DNA from: Paramecium octaurelia
Lineage: Eukaryota; Ciliophora; Oligohymenophorea; Peniculida; Parameciidae
DNA length: 64,000 nucleotides
Reading direction: 5' to 3'
Assembly (NCBI GenBank): GCA_905182995.1
Contig: CAJJDP010000028.1
Coordinates: 124,001-188,000, forward strand
In this document: piece after piece, positions 51,790 to 61,640 of the stretch
Layout: each line of letters begins with the position of its first letter
Numbering within the stretch: the stretch's first letter is position 1
Translations under genes and position numbers: made by a program
Notes under the pieces: generated by a model
What the model saw: only the letters and a program-made list of their open reading frames with translations
Told to the model about the DNA's origin: nothing
The model's database searches: none

Positions 51790-53114
51790 TATATAGTGTT
51801 TATAGCATAAAAATATAATAAATAGAAAATTCCAATCAATACAATTTTTGTAATTTTTCTTTTTTTGAAAAACTTTCAAACTTGGAGTTTTTCCTAAATT
51901 ACTTCTGAAACCAATTAATTGTTATTTCATTTTCATTTCCAAATACAAGGAAAAATTAAATGTTTACTATTAAATTTTAAACAAGATGGATTTTACCTAA
52001 TAAAATATAGGTGGGTTGCTATAGTCACCAGAACATAGATTAAGATTCACATTATTCTGATATTATTTAAATAATAAGAAACAATAATGAAAAATATTTC
52101 CAAAAAAAATAAGAAAAAATGTAATTTGTAAGAATAAGTTATAAAGAATTGTTTTTAATTTAATCATTAAATATTAAATAGAAGAAAGCTAAGGAGAAGT
52201 ATGTGAACATTTCTTATTGAGCCAGCAACAAAAAGCTTTAATATAAATAAATATATTTTAGATTGCTATTGAATTTCTCATAAACAGTAATCCCACTTGA
52301 ATTAATAGCTGCTAATATTTATACTTTTTATATTTTTAATAGAATTCAACGCAAAATTTACAAAAGATACACACATTTAACATAAGCTTGATTTCTTTTT
52401 TATTTTCATTCAATATATTTTAAACTATTTCATAAATTTAATATTCCTTTTTATTTTTCATACATATGTTTTCAGTATTAAGACTTTTAAAAATCTTTTG
52501 GTTTCAATTGCAAGTAAAGTAGAAGTAGCTAAGTTAATAGTTCAAAATTTTAAAAAAATGAACTTTTCCAATTAGTTACATCCACAAATTAAAAGTGCTA
52601 AAAATATTTCAGTTTTCATAGCAATTAAAAGCAAACTAAAACACATAAAATATACATCTTATTAAATTTATCAAATTCAATTTTAAAAGGAGAAAATTAC
52701 ATAAAAGCAATGCAAATGTTCTATTCTTCTTTCTGTATTCGAAATTTAAAAAATAATTTACAAACCACTTTTTAATTAAATGAAAAATGAAAATAAGATA
52801 ATGATGGTCAACAACTTTTATGAAGCCAATAGTAAATTTTAACTACAAGAAGTAATTGCAGGAATGAATGTGAAATAATAAATCTAGAAAAACGTAGTTG
52901 CAATGTTGAAATAAATTAATTTTAATTAATTAATAAATTTGATAGAATAATTTGACTTGAATTCTAATTTTCACGGATTATTGAAATTGACTTGTGTTTA
53001 TACGAGCTAAATGTTTAGAAAGAATAGCCATATTTTTCAAAATTAAGATACAGAAGATAAATTAATTTCATTTGTTAAAATTATTATAATGAAATCATTA
53101 AAAACCTCATTGAA
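51790..53114. other. 1.3-kb stretch without a supported gene
   Basis: One plus-strand frame from 52781-52801 stays open for over 160 codons (MKNENKIMMVNNFYEAN...) but runs into the antisense of the Rab7 3' end, so I treat it as chance. The rest is AT-rich. Confidence 0.4.
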
Positions 53115-53821
53115 TCAACAACATCCTTCTTTTCTAGCTTATGATTTTTGGTTCTATTTAGTTAATGTCACAGTTGTAGGGAAAAATCTAAAAATATTGG
53201 ATAAGAAAGTGATACATTTCTTCATCTTTTTCCTAACTTGCTGCAGCCTTTGCAATGTCTTGAAAAGCTTGTTCAATATTTGTGGCATCTTTAGCTGATA
53301 CTTCAAAGAATTGTATGTTTCCATGTGATTTACACCATTATTAAGCTTTAGATTCCTAAACTTTTCTTTCTGTGGCTTTATCTAATTTATTTCCTAAAAC
53401 AACAAAAGGAAAATGTTCTGGATCTTTTGGTTAACCTTACATTAAAAATTCATCTCTCCATGAATCCAATGAATCAAATGATTTTGGATTTGTGATATCG
53501 TAAACTAATACACAACAATCAGCTCCTCTATAAAATGCTCCACCTAATGATTGGCATCTCTCTTAACCTGCAGTGTCCCAGATCTAATAAAAATATAGTA
53601 AAGTCATGATACTTGAAGGGTAACCATACGATCATCTATCATAACTTCTTTAGCCATAAAATCTGCTCCGACTGTAGCTCTGTATTATTAAGTGAACCTT
53701 GCATTGACATATTAATTCATCAAAGATGTTTTTCCTACTCTAAAAAGCTATTAAGAATACAAAATTACCCTGAATCACCCAAGATGATGATTTTAAAAAG
53801 TTTTTTCTTCTTGCTGGCCAT
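53115..53821 (-). CDS. RAB7: Rab7 GTPase, copy X
   Basis: Three introns (29, 29, 28 nt) leave 206 residues, the normal Rab7 length. Motifs: P-loop [14 protein letters not shown], switch [13 protein letters not shown], switch II WDTAGQERCQSLG, Rab7-type [21 protein letters not shown], and a C-terminal ARKEGCC for double geranylgeranylation. The invariant Phe of QERF is Cys here. The C-terminal ~15 codons differ from the other two copies. Rab7 drives late endosome/phagosome to lysosome traffic. Confidence 0.94.
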
Positions 53822-53932
53822 GTGGAATAAATATAATAATTTATTTATTCATATTACAAGTTTCTGATTTTTATTTTTAAATTCTTAAATATCGTATTTT
53901 ATAAGAAACAAAATCTTAAAATCGTTTAATAT

Positions 53933-54081
53933 TCACTTCTTTACAGCACTAAAAAATATACAATTATACATTAAGTATTTTTATCTAATTTTGAATGATT
54001 ATAAGTTGATTCCTACATTTATTCGGATGAAATCTCAAATCCTTTTTATTTTATATAATGTTTTATATCTTCATAACTTAA
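53933..54081 (-). pseudogene. 3' fragment of CARNMT1 in spacer X
   Basis: Matches the last ~49 codons of the CARNMT1 gene (from [14 protein letters not shown] to the stop) at about 97% identity. It has no upstream part, and it lacks one base relative to the intact gene near 53969, which shifts the frame. A leftover of the duplication that made the Rab7 array. Confidence 0.8.
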
Positions 54082-54634
54082 TTTATCCTTGTGTTGTAGA
54101 AATTATTTGTTAAAGATTGTTAGATATATATGATATTTAATAAAAAATATAATTATAACTTATTGTGGCTCAAATAAGTGAAAACTATGTATGCTGGAAA
54201 ACTTGGATATTTCTATCACTTAACTCCATAATACTAAATTAAACCCTATTAGATATTAATTTCAATTCTATTAGTTCTGTTTCCTGAAGATTAATTACAA
54301 CTTTATTATAGATTTTATAATTTATTATTAATTGCATAGAAATCATCATGTAATCTTTCAAATTAAACCATAATTGTATAAGAATTACAGGTCTAAATCT
54401 CTTTTTACAATCTACATATAATTAAATTGTTGAAAAATTCAATTTTCCAATTTAATTTAGATATAATAAATTATATTAAATAAATGTTTGGATAATAATA
54501 TTATAGATGAGTAATAATAACTATAATTCATTCATAATAAAGTTGAAGTTAATTTGGCTTCCTTAAAAAAACGCAATAAAATTTAGATTGATTTAAATTA
54601 TATTATTATGAAATGTGTTTAAAACCTCATTGAA
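54082..54634. other. 550-bp spacer between Rab7 copies X and hybrid
   Basis: AT-rich, matching 55602-56154 with no visible difference. No gene seen. By position it should be ancestral DNA downstream of Rab7. Confidence 0.6.
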
Positions 54635-55341
54635 TCAACAACATCCTCCTTGTTTGGCTTATGGTTTTTGGCTCTATTTAGTTAATGTCACAGTTGTAGG
54701 GAAAAATCTAAAAATATTGGATAAGAAAGTGATACATTTCTTCATCTTTTTCCTAACTTGCTGCAGCCTTTGCAATGTCTTGAAAAGCTTGTTCAATATT
54801 TGTGGCATCTTTAGCTGATACTTCAAAGAATTGTATGTTTCCATGTGATTTACACCATTATTAAGCTTTAGATTCCTAAACTTTTCTTTCTGTGGCTTTA
54901 TCTAATTTATTTCCTAAAACAACAAAAGGAAAATGTTCTGGATCTTTTGGTTAACCTTACATTAAAAATTCATCTCTCCATGAATCCAATGAATCAAATG
55001 ATTTTGGATTTGTGATATCGTAAACTAATACACAACAATCAGCTCCTCTATAAAATGCTCCACCTAATGATTGGCATCTCTCTTAACCTGCAGTGTCCCA
55101 GATCTAATAAAAATATAGTAAAGTCATGATACTTGAAGGGTAACCATACGATCATCTATCATAACTTCTTTAGCCATAAAATCTGCTCCGACTGTAGCTC
55201 TGTATTATTAAGTGAACCTTGCATTGACATATTAATTCATCAAAGATGTTTTTCCTACTCTAAAAAGCTATTAAGAATACAAAATTACCCTGAATCACCC
55301 AAGATGATGATTTTAAAAAGTTTTTTCTTCTTGCTGGCCAT
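54635..55341 (-). CDS. RAB7: Rab7 GTPase, middle copy (Y/X hybrid)
   Basis: Same exon structure and 206 residues. The 3' end (C-terminus AKQGGCC and downstream DNA) matches copy Y, while the 5' end (MASKKKKLF, the Cys in QERC, and upstream DNA) matches copy X. This is the expected product of unequal crossing-over inside the gene. All GTP-binding motifs are present apart from the Phe-to-Cys change in switch II. Confidence 0.93.
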
Positions 55342-55452
55342 GTGGAATAAATATAATAATTTATTTATTCATATTACAAGTTTCTGATTTTTATTTTTAA
55401 ATTCTTAAATATCGTATTTTATAAGAAACAAAATCTTAAAATCGTTTAATAT

Positions 55453-55601
55453 TCACTTCTTTACAGCACTAAAAAATATACAATTATACATTAAGTATTT
55501 TTATCTAATTTTGAATGATTATAAGTTGATTCCTACATTTATTCGGATGAAATCTCAAATCCTTTTTATTTTATATAATGTTTTATATCTTCATAACTTA
55601 A
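55453..55601 (-). pseudogene. 3' fragment of CARNMT1 in second spacer
   Basis: Identical to 53933-54081, including the one-base shortening. It is followed by the same 550-bp spacer (55602-56154), which holds no gene. Confidence 0.8.
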
Positions 55602-56154
55602 TTTATCCTTGTGTTGTAGAAATTATTTGTTAAAGATTGTTAGATATATATGATATTTAATAAAAAATATAATTATAACTTATTGTGGCTCAAATAAGTG
55701 AAAACTATGTATGCTGGAAAACTTGGATATTTCTATCACTTAACTCCATAATACTAAATTAAACCCTATTAGATATTAATTTCAATTCTATTAGTTCTGT
55801 TTCCTGAAGATTAATTACAACTTTATTATAGATTTTATAATTTATTATTAATTGCATAGAAATCATCATGTAATCTTTCAAATTAAACCATAATTGTATA
55901 AGAATTACAGGTCTAAATCTCTTTTTACAATCTACATATAATTAAATTGTTGAAAAATTCAATTTTCCAATTTAATTTAGATATAATAAATTATATTAAA
56001 TAAATGTTTGGATAATAATATTATAGATGAGTAATAATAACTATAATTCATTCATAATAAAGTTGAAGTTAATTTGGCTTCCTTAAAAAAACGCAATAAA
56101 ATTTAGATTGATTTAAATTATATTATTATGAAATGTGTTTAAAACCTCATTGAA

Positions 56155-56861
56155 TCAACAACATCCTCCTTGTTTGGCTTATGGTTTTTGGCTCTATTTA
56201 GTTAATGTCACAGTTGTAGGGAAAAATCTAAAAATATTGGATAAGAAAGTGATACATTTCTTCATCTTTTTCCTAACTTGCTGCAGCCTTTGCAATGTCT
56301 TGAAAAGCTTGTTCAATATTTGTGGCATCTTTAGCTGATACTTCAAAGAATTGTATGTTTCCATGTGATTTACACCATTATTAAGCTTTAGATTCCTAAA
56401 CTTTTCTTTCTGTGGCTTTATCTAATTTATTTCCTAAAACAACAAAAGGAAAATGTTCTGGATCTTTTGGTTAACCTTACATTAAAAATTCATCTCTCCA
56501 TGAATCCAATGAATCAAATGATTTTGGATTTGTGATATCGTAAACTAATACACAACAATCAGCTCCTCTATAAAATGCCCCACCTAATGATTGGAATCTC
56601 TCTTAGCCTGCAGTGTCCCAAATCTAATAAAAATATAGTAAAGTCATGATACTTGAAGGGTAACCATGCGATCATCTATCATAACTTCTTTAGCCATAAA
56701 ATCTGCTCCGACTGTAGCTCTGTATTATTAAGTGAACCTTGCATTGACATATTAATTCATCAAAGATGTTTTTCCTACTCTAAAAAGCTATTAAGAATAC
56801 AAAATTACCCTGAATCACCTAAGATGATGATTTTAAAAAGTTGCTTCTTCTTGCTAGCCAT
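56155..56861 (-). CDS. RAB7: Rab7 GTPase, copy Y
   Basis: 206 residues after the same three introns. It starts MASKKKQLF and keeps the canonical WDTAGQERFQSLG. C-terminus AKQGGCC. Its 3' half matches the middle copy with no visible difference; its 5' half differs at about a dozen positions from both others. It lies 112 bp downstream of the CARNMT1 stop on the same strand, which is probably the ancestral arrangement. Confidence 0.95.
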
Positions 56862-56972
56862 GTGGAATTAATATAATAATTTATTTATTTATATTACAAA
56901 TTTCTGATTTTTATTTTTAAATTCTTAAATATCGTATTTTATAAGAAACAAAATCTTAAAATCATTTAATAT

Positions 56973-58196
56973 TCACTTCTTTACAGCAATAAAAAATATA
57001 CAATTATACATTAAGTATTTTTAATCTAATTTTGAATGATTATAAGTTGATTCCTACATTTATTCGGATGAAATCTCAAATCCTTTTTATTTTATATAAT
57101 GTTTTATATCTTCATAACTTAGCTCAATGCTTGTTTCTGAGAATTAATTAGCAAAATGATACTCCAATGGCCCAAAATTGATCCAAATTCCTTTCGGCTT
57201 TAAAATCTCATAGATTGTGTCTATGTAATCTAATACATTATTTGCTGTGTCAATGAAGAAACAAGTAATGATGCTATCCCAAAAATTAAAGTATTTTTCT
57301 TGATGATATACAGTAATAAATTCCCCTGCTACAAATGACATTTGGTCATTTTCAGTTAAAACTTCTGCAGGAACTACGTCAGGTATTTACACTAATTCAA
57401 ATTAGTCGCTCTCACTAAAGCTAATTCAGAAATTTACCTTAATCGATTGCAAAAATTATTGGCAAAAGGATATAATTCATATTAGTTTTTTTTTTACGTA
57501 AGATTGATAATAAAATGAGAACTCAAAAGCATAAAATAAGAGAATTCATTTCCTTATGCTGCAAAGCCTCGACTTGCCAATTCAAATACAAGCCTTCCTA
57601 ATCCTGCTCCAGGTAATAGTACCTAATATTTTTTATCTCTAGTTTTTGCATCTGGATAATAATTTTATAAGCAATCAATAATAGGTTTATAAGATTAATC
57701 TCTTTCTGCTTATCCTTGAATACTCCAATCTTGATTTAAATTACATAATTATACCTCGATAAAATTATTTTAAGGTTATTCTTAGTTTTGAAATATCGCC
57801 ATGCTGAGCATGAGGAAAATATGGTAACTCTGATACAAATTTTACTTGACTTAAATCCATCTCTGGAAACATATCTACATAAGCTGCTACTATCAAGAAA
57901 CAAAAATTGGCATTTTTCTTTATGCAGTAATCAAATTTTTTGATTCTATCTTAATAATTCATTAATAAATTATTTCTCTATTCAGGTTTAAGGGTTTCAA
58001 AATGAGTTTTAATTCTTTAAAGCTCTACCTTCATATCATTCATATAATTATAAAAGCATGCAATCACATTTTTAAAATGTTAATATTCATGGATATCCTT
58101 TTCTAATAATTCATTATTAGAAGGATGATAGCTTGCACATTCTTTATCAAAATATAATGCATCCATCTCTTTTATTTCAATTTCAATTTAATCCAT
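56973..58196 (-). CDS. CARNMT1: carnosine N-methyltransferase family (N2227 domain)
   Basis: Two introns (25 and 23 nt) leave 391 residues. A helical N-terminal domain ([16 protein letters not shown]) leads into DWSIQGQAERDQSYKPII and the SAM-binding [18 protein letters not shown]. Then come [37 protein letters not shown], the family hallmark [18 protein letters not shown], and [18 protein letters not shown]. It ends [14 protein letters not shown]...FIAVKK. In animals the enzyme methylates carnosine to anserine, and relatives methylate protein His. Carnosine is not known here, so the substrate is uncertain. A 25-nt stretch at the GAGLG motif looks like an intron but is coding. Confidence 0.93.
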
Positions 58197-59697
58197 TAAA
58201 ATAATTTGTTAAATAATTAAAAACAAATATACTCTCTTAGTTTATTTTCATCATCGACCAAATAATAATCGAAACTCCAGAAGTCAATAAATATTTTAAA
58301 ATCATAGAATTAAGGTATATAAGGTTAAATTATTTCTAAAACTTAAATATTGAAAATAATACTTATTGCTAAAAAAATTTGGCTAGATCGATATATAGAT
58401 TTAATTTGAAGATGATGTCATAACTATTTGGCAATTAAGTGAGAAAATTACTTATTCTTTTTACTTATTAGATAGATAAAAGGAATTTCACAAAGAATTG
58501 TCAAAAAATAGGAGTAAATAGCTAAAATCATATAAAATGCTCCACAAAAGCAAAAATTCTAAATTAATAAAGAAATCAAACTTTCAAAAATGTTGGAAAA
58601 CCAATCCTACCACCAAAAAATTTTGGAATCCTATTCCAATAAGAAATGAGTATTAAAAAAAGTAAAATTGAGCACTCAAATTATAAAAGATCCCTTAATT
58701 TATGAAAATATTTAAACATGAAATCAATAGAACCAAAAAGAGTTGAATTTGGCTTGACTCTATGCAAATCGAGAAACAGCAAGATAAAAGTTTACTATTT
58801 CTTATAAATTATTGTAAAATTATTAAATTGAAACATAAAGTAGAATTGATTTTGATGGATGGAAGATAAAAACGATAAAGAATATGTAAGTTGTATTCAC
58901 TACACAACTAAATTATGAAATGGAAGGAATTTATATTAGATTACCACAATTGAGTTATTTGCCTTTTAAAAAGTAGAAAAATTAAAATGTCTTATTATTC
59001 AAAATAAATCTATCAAGTTTATAATGCAGAACTATACTTACATAAAAAAGTTTACATAGTAAAAATTAAAGATATTTTTTAAATTATTTGGAAATTATTA
59101 GATTTAGAAAAGACATCAAGATTTTACGAAATTCGATAAATCTTATCAGATCAAATTACACAAGAAATAATAATCTATTTTGAAAAGCATATTATACAAA
59201 TTTCCTTTCGCAAAATAAGTATAGATTTTATTGATTGTTAATTAATATTAAATAACATTAGATTTTCAATCCATTAATTTAAAAAGTTCTATAAATTTCC
59301 ATAGTTTGATTATTTTCAGTTTATAGTAAGATCTTACTTAAATTTGAAATGTAAATTTAAAATGAAAAATAATTATTATAAAACATTTATTTCATTTCTT
59401 TTCAATCTATTCATAGGAAAATTAAGAATGAAATTTAATATTAGATTATATTCATAGAATTGATTACATCTAATAGTCTTAAACTTCATTTTTGAAGCCG
59501 CCCTATCTACCCAAGTGAAATTCCATATCATCCTCATAATATGTATTTTTTAATTTATCAGGTATTATTTGAAATAGAATTTAAAGAATCAAAATTTTTA
59601 TTTATTTTAATTCTCAAATTATGGAAAATTGATATTTTTTAGTAAGGCCTTGTAATTTTTTTATTATTAATATTATCATATATTTTTAATTAATTTA
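58197..59697. other. 1.5-kb stretch, possibly holding an unmodelled gene
   Basis: On the plus strand around 58250-58705 two overlapping frames look protein-like (FEDDVITIWQLSEK in one; an ORF at 58412-58705, 98 codons starting MMSQLFGNQ, in the other). I could not choose between them or find a sound start. From 58860 to 59697 nothing is recognisable. Confidence 0.35.
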
Positions 59698-60528
59698 ATG
59701 GGTTGTCTCTTCACCATGGTGTAATAACAAAAGCCTTTGTCGATTAAATCAAATAAAGTATAAGAGGAAAAATTAAATGACTAAAATATTGAAGAACAAC
59801 CATTAAATTAATAATTTATACATATCGAATTTCCATTGACACATGTCGAAGAACCAATAATGTATATCGACGTACCATTGATACAAGATGATAACTCAGA
59901 TTTGTTAACTGATACTTCTCTTGATAAATAAGAAATTTAACAAATTGATGAATCTATCAAATTAAGAAAAATTTAACTAATGAAAATAAAAGCTTGCGAA
60001 AAATTCAAAAGACATAATTCATTACTAGTAGTAGGTACAATTTACGAAGAAGAAAAAAAAAAATAAAGAGCCTTTTCATAGAATAAGATAATTAATAAAA
60101 ATATTTCTATTAATAATTTTTATTATTAAAAATTCCTAAGCTAATATAAAGCATTTGAATAGCCATTAGATCAATAGAAAAATATGATTCATTAGAATAT
60201 AGATCAAATTGATTAAGAAATTAGAGAAGAAATTTTTTCCTAAGAAAATTCTTTCTCATCTTTGAAATCATTAGTTTCCTTATGCAAATATTGTACAAAT
60301 GAAATTTAGGAAGGTGAATACTAACTTGAATGTTTTCATTGTTATCATGCAAAATGCTTAGAAGAATTAATAATAAATTAAATTGAAAAAGATTAAACTT
60401 TAATCAGTTGTCTATGTCATTAATCAATCAAGACTAAACTAATAAAATAAATTCTATTAACTAATAATGAAAAATACGAACATTTTTTAGAAAAATAAAG
60501 CTTATTTTTGAAGTCAATCTTATAATGA
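59698..60528 (+). CDS. RING-H2-like protein with N-terminal acylation signal
   Basis: A single exon of 277 codons (276 residues). The start MGCLF fits N-myristoylation with adjacent palmitoylation. A Gln/Glu-rich middle of ~180 residues follows, then a zinc-binding region: CKYC, 12 residues, CFHCYHAKC (C-x-H-x2-H-x2-C), and CLCH (C-x-C in place of C-x2-C). The spacing is RING-H2-like with an irregular last pair. A membrane-anchored E3 ubiquitin ligase is the best guess. Confidence 0.72.
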
Positions 60529-60543
60529 ATTTAAATATGTTAA

Positions 60544-61521
60544 TCATTTATTTTCACAAACACTAATCCAACCTTTTCTAGGTTGATCCTTTTAAGCAAA
60601 AATTTCCATCAATTAAGATTTTGGGAGTAAAGTTTCAATTGTTTAATAAATGTACTCCTTCGTTTTTAATGATGACTTTCCATTGTTCACAAAGTCAAAT
60701 AATACGTCAGGAGTTCTTTAATGTCTTAATTCAAGTTGGGACTTTTATTCATCGAATTTTCTAAACATTATCAACACTTATTTCGATTGATTTAAGACTT
60801 TTGACGGACGATGCAAGATCAAATCTTTAACTTAAACCTTTTATTATAGGAAATTTAAGTTATCTAAGACAGCATCTTCAGTCTGTTCTATTTTCATATG
60901 TTTATTCAATTCTTCCAAAGCATTCTCCAAACTCAACTGTACTACAACCAGATTTTCAATATAGGTAAATCCTTTATTTTCCATAATTTCAAGAATTTCA
61001 TTTATTAGGCTTTTATCCGACCATATAAATAAAATTCCATTGGATATTAACTTTTTGGATAGATCTAAATTTTTCTAAATATATTAAGAGCTATTACTAA
61101 ATCTTTTTTAAAATAATTATCAATGAAAATTCCTTAAACTCCTTTTGCATATTGGGATAGATCTGTCCCTAAAATCTTTTTGAGTACAACAATCCTTAGG
61201 TTAGAATATATAATTTACTTTCTTTGGTCTGTTTCATAAGATTGACAATTAATTGATTTTTTCCATTATAACAACACTTCTAAATTGTCACAAGTACTAA
61301 TTAAATATAACAATATACACTTTATCCTTTTTCGATTTTGTTTTGTATTTCTTAATTTTTTTAAATGCTTTGTATGAGTCTTATTCATCCATATATTCTG
61401 AATCATCTTCTGTAATATCGTAACCTTAGTTTAGCTTAAAATAATTTATTCGCTTATTTTCTGAACCAGGCTCATTACATCTCAATCTCATTTTTAAGGA
61501 TTCCCGCTAATTTTTTCCCAT
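60544..61521 (-). CDS. MT-A70 family methyltransferase relative lacking DPPW
   Basis: Three introns (22, 24, 23 nt) leave 302 residues. An acidic/basic N-terminal ~85 residues precede the MT-A70 fold: VVLKKILGTDLSQYAKGVQG, then IFIDNYFKKDL where the catalytic DPPW should be, LISNGILFIWSDKSLINEIL, MENKGFTYIENLVVVQ, a Gln-rich insert, LELRHQRTPDVLFDFV, EYIYQTIETLLPKSQLMEIF and RKGWISV. The fold is complete but the catalytic tetrapeptide is DNYF, so it is probably inactive alone. This is the pattern of METTL14 and of the ciliate MTA9/AMT6/AMT7 partners of the DNA N6-adenine methyltransferase MTA1/AMT1. It starts at 61521 as the first ATG. Confidence 0.82.
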
Positions 61522-61640
61522 GTTTTTTTTATCTAATTAATCAAATAAATCAACTATTAAAGAAAAATAATTAATTTGATAGTATAAATAATTCTATAAA
61601 ATTGATGACATTGCAATGTTGTATTAAGTATAAACGAAAA

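Larger units (their letters stand above)
53105..57121 (+). repeat. Rab7 tandem array, 1,520-bp period, three copies
   Basis: Units start near 53105, 54625 and 56145; the third ends at 57121, where CARNMT1 becomes unique. At offset 1520 the sequence matches with no visible difference from about 53155 to 55057 (1.9 kb, longer than one unit). The left edge of copy 1 and the right part of copy 3 differ by about 3-10%. Each full unit holds a Rab7 gene, a CARNMT1 3' fragment and a ~550-bp spacer. No N lies in the array. Confidence 0.9.

Noticed and set aside
53089-56871. Several plus-strand ORFs of 67-84 codons repeated three times
   Set aside because: All are antisense to the three Rab7 genes and their introns.
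57617-57641. A GTA...TAG 25-mer at the SAM motif of CARNMT1 that looks like an intron
   Set aside because: It encodes VLLPGAGL, the conserved SAM-binding motif, and removing it would delete that motif.
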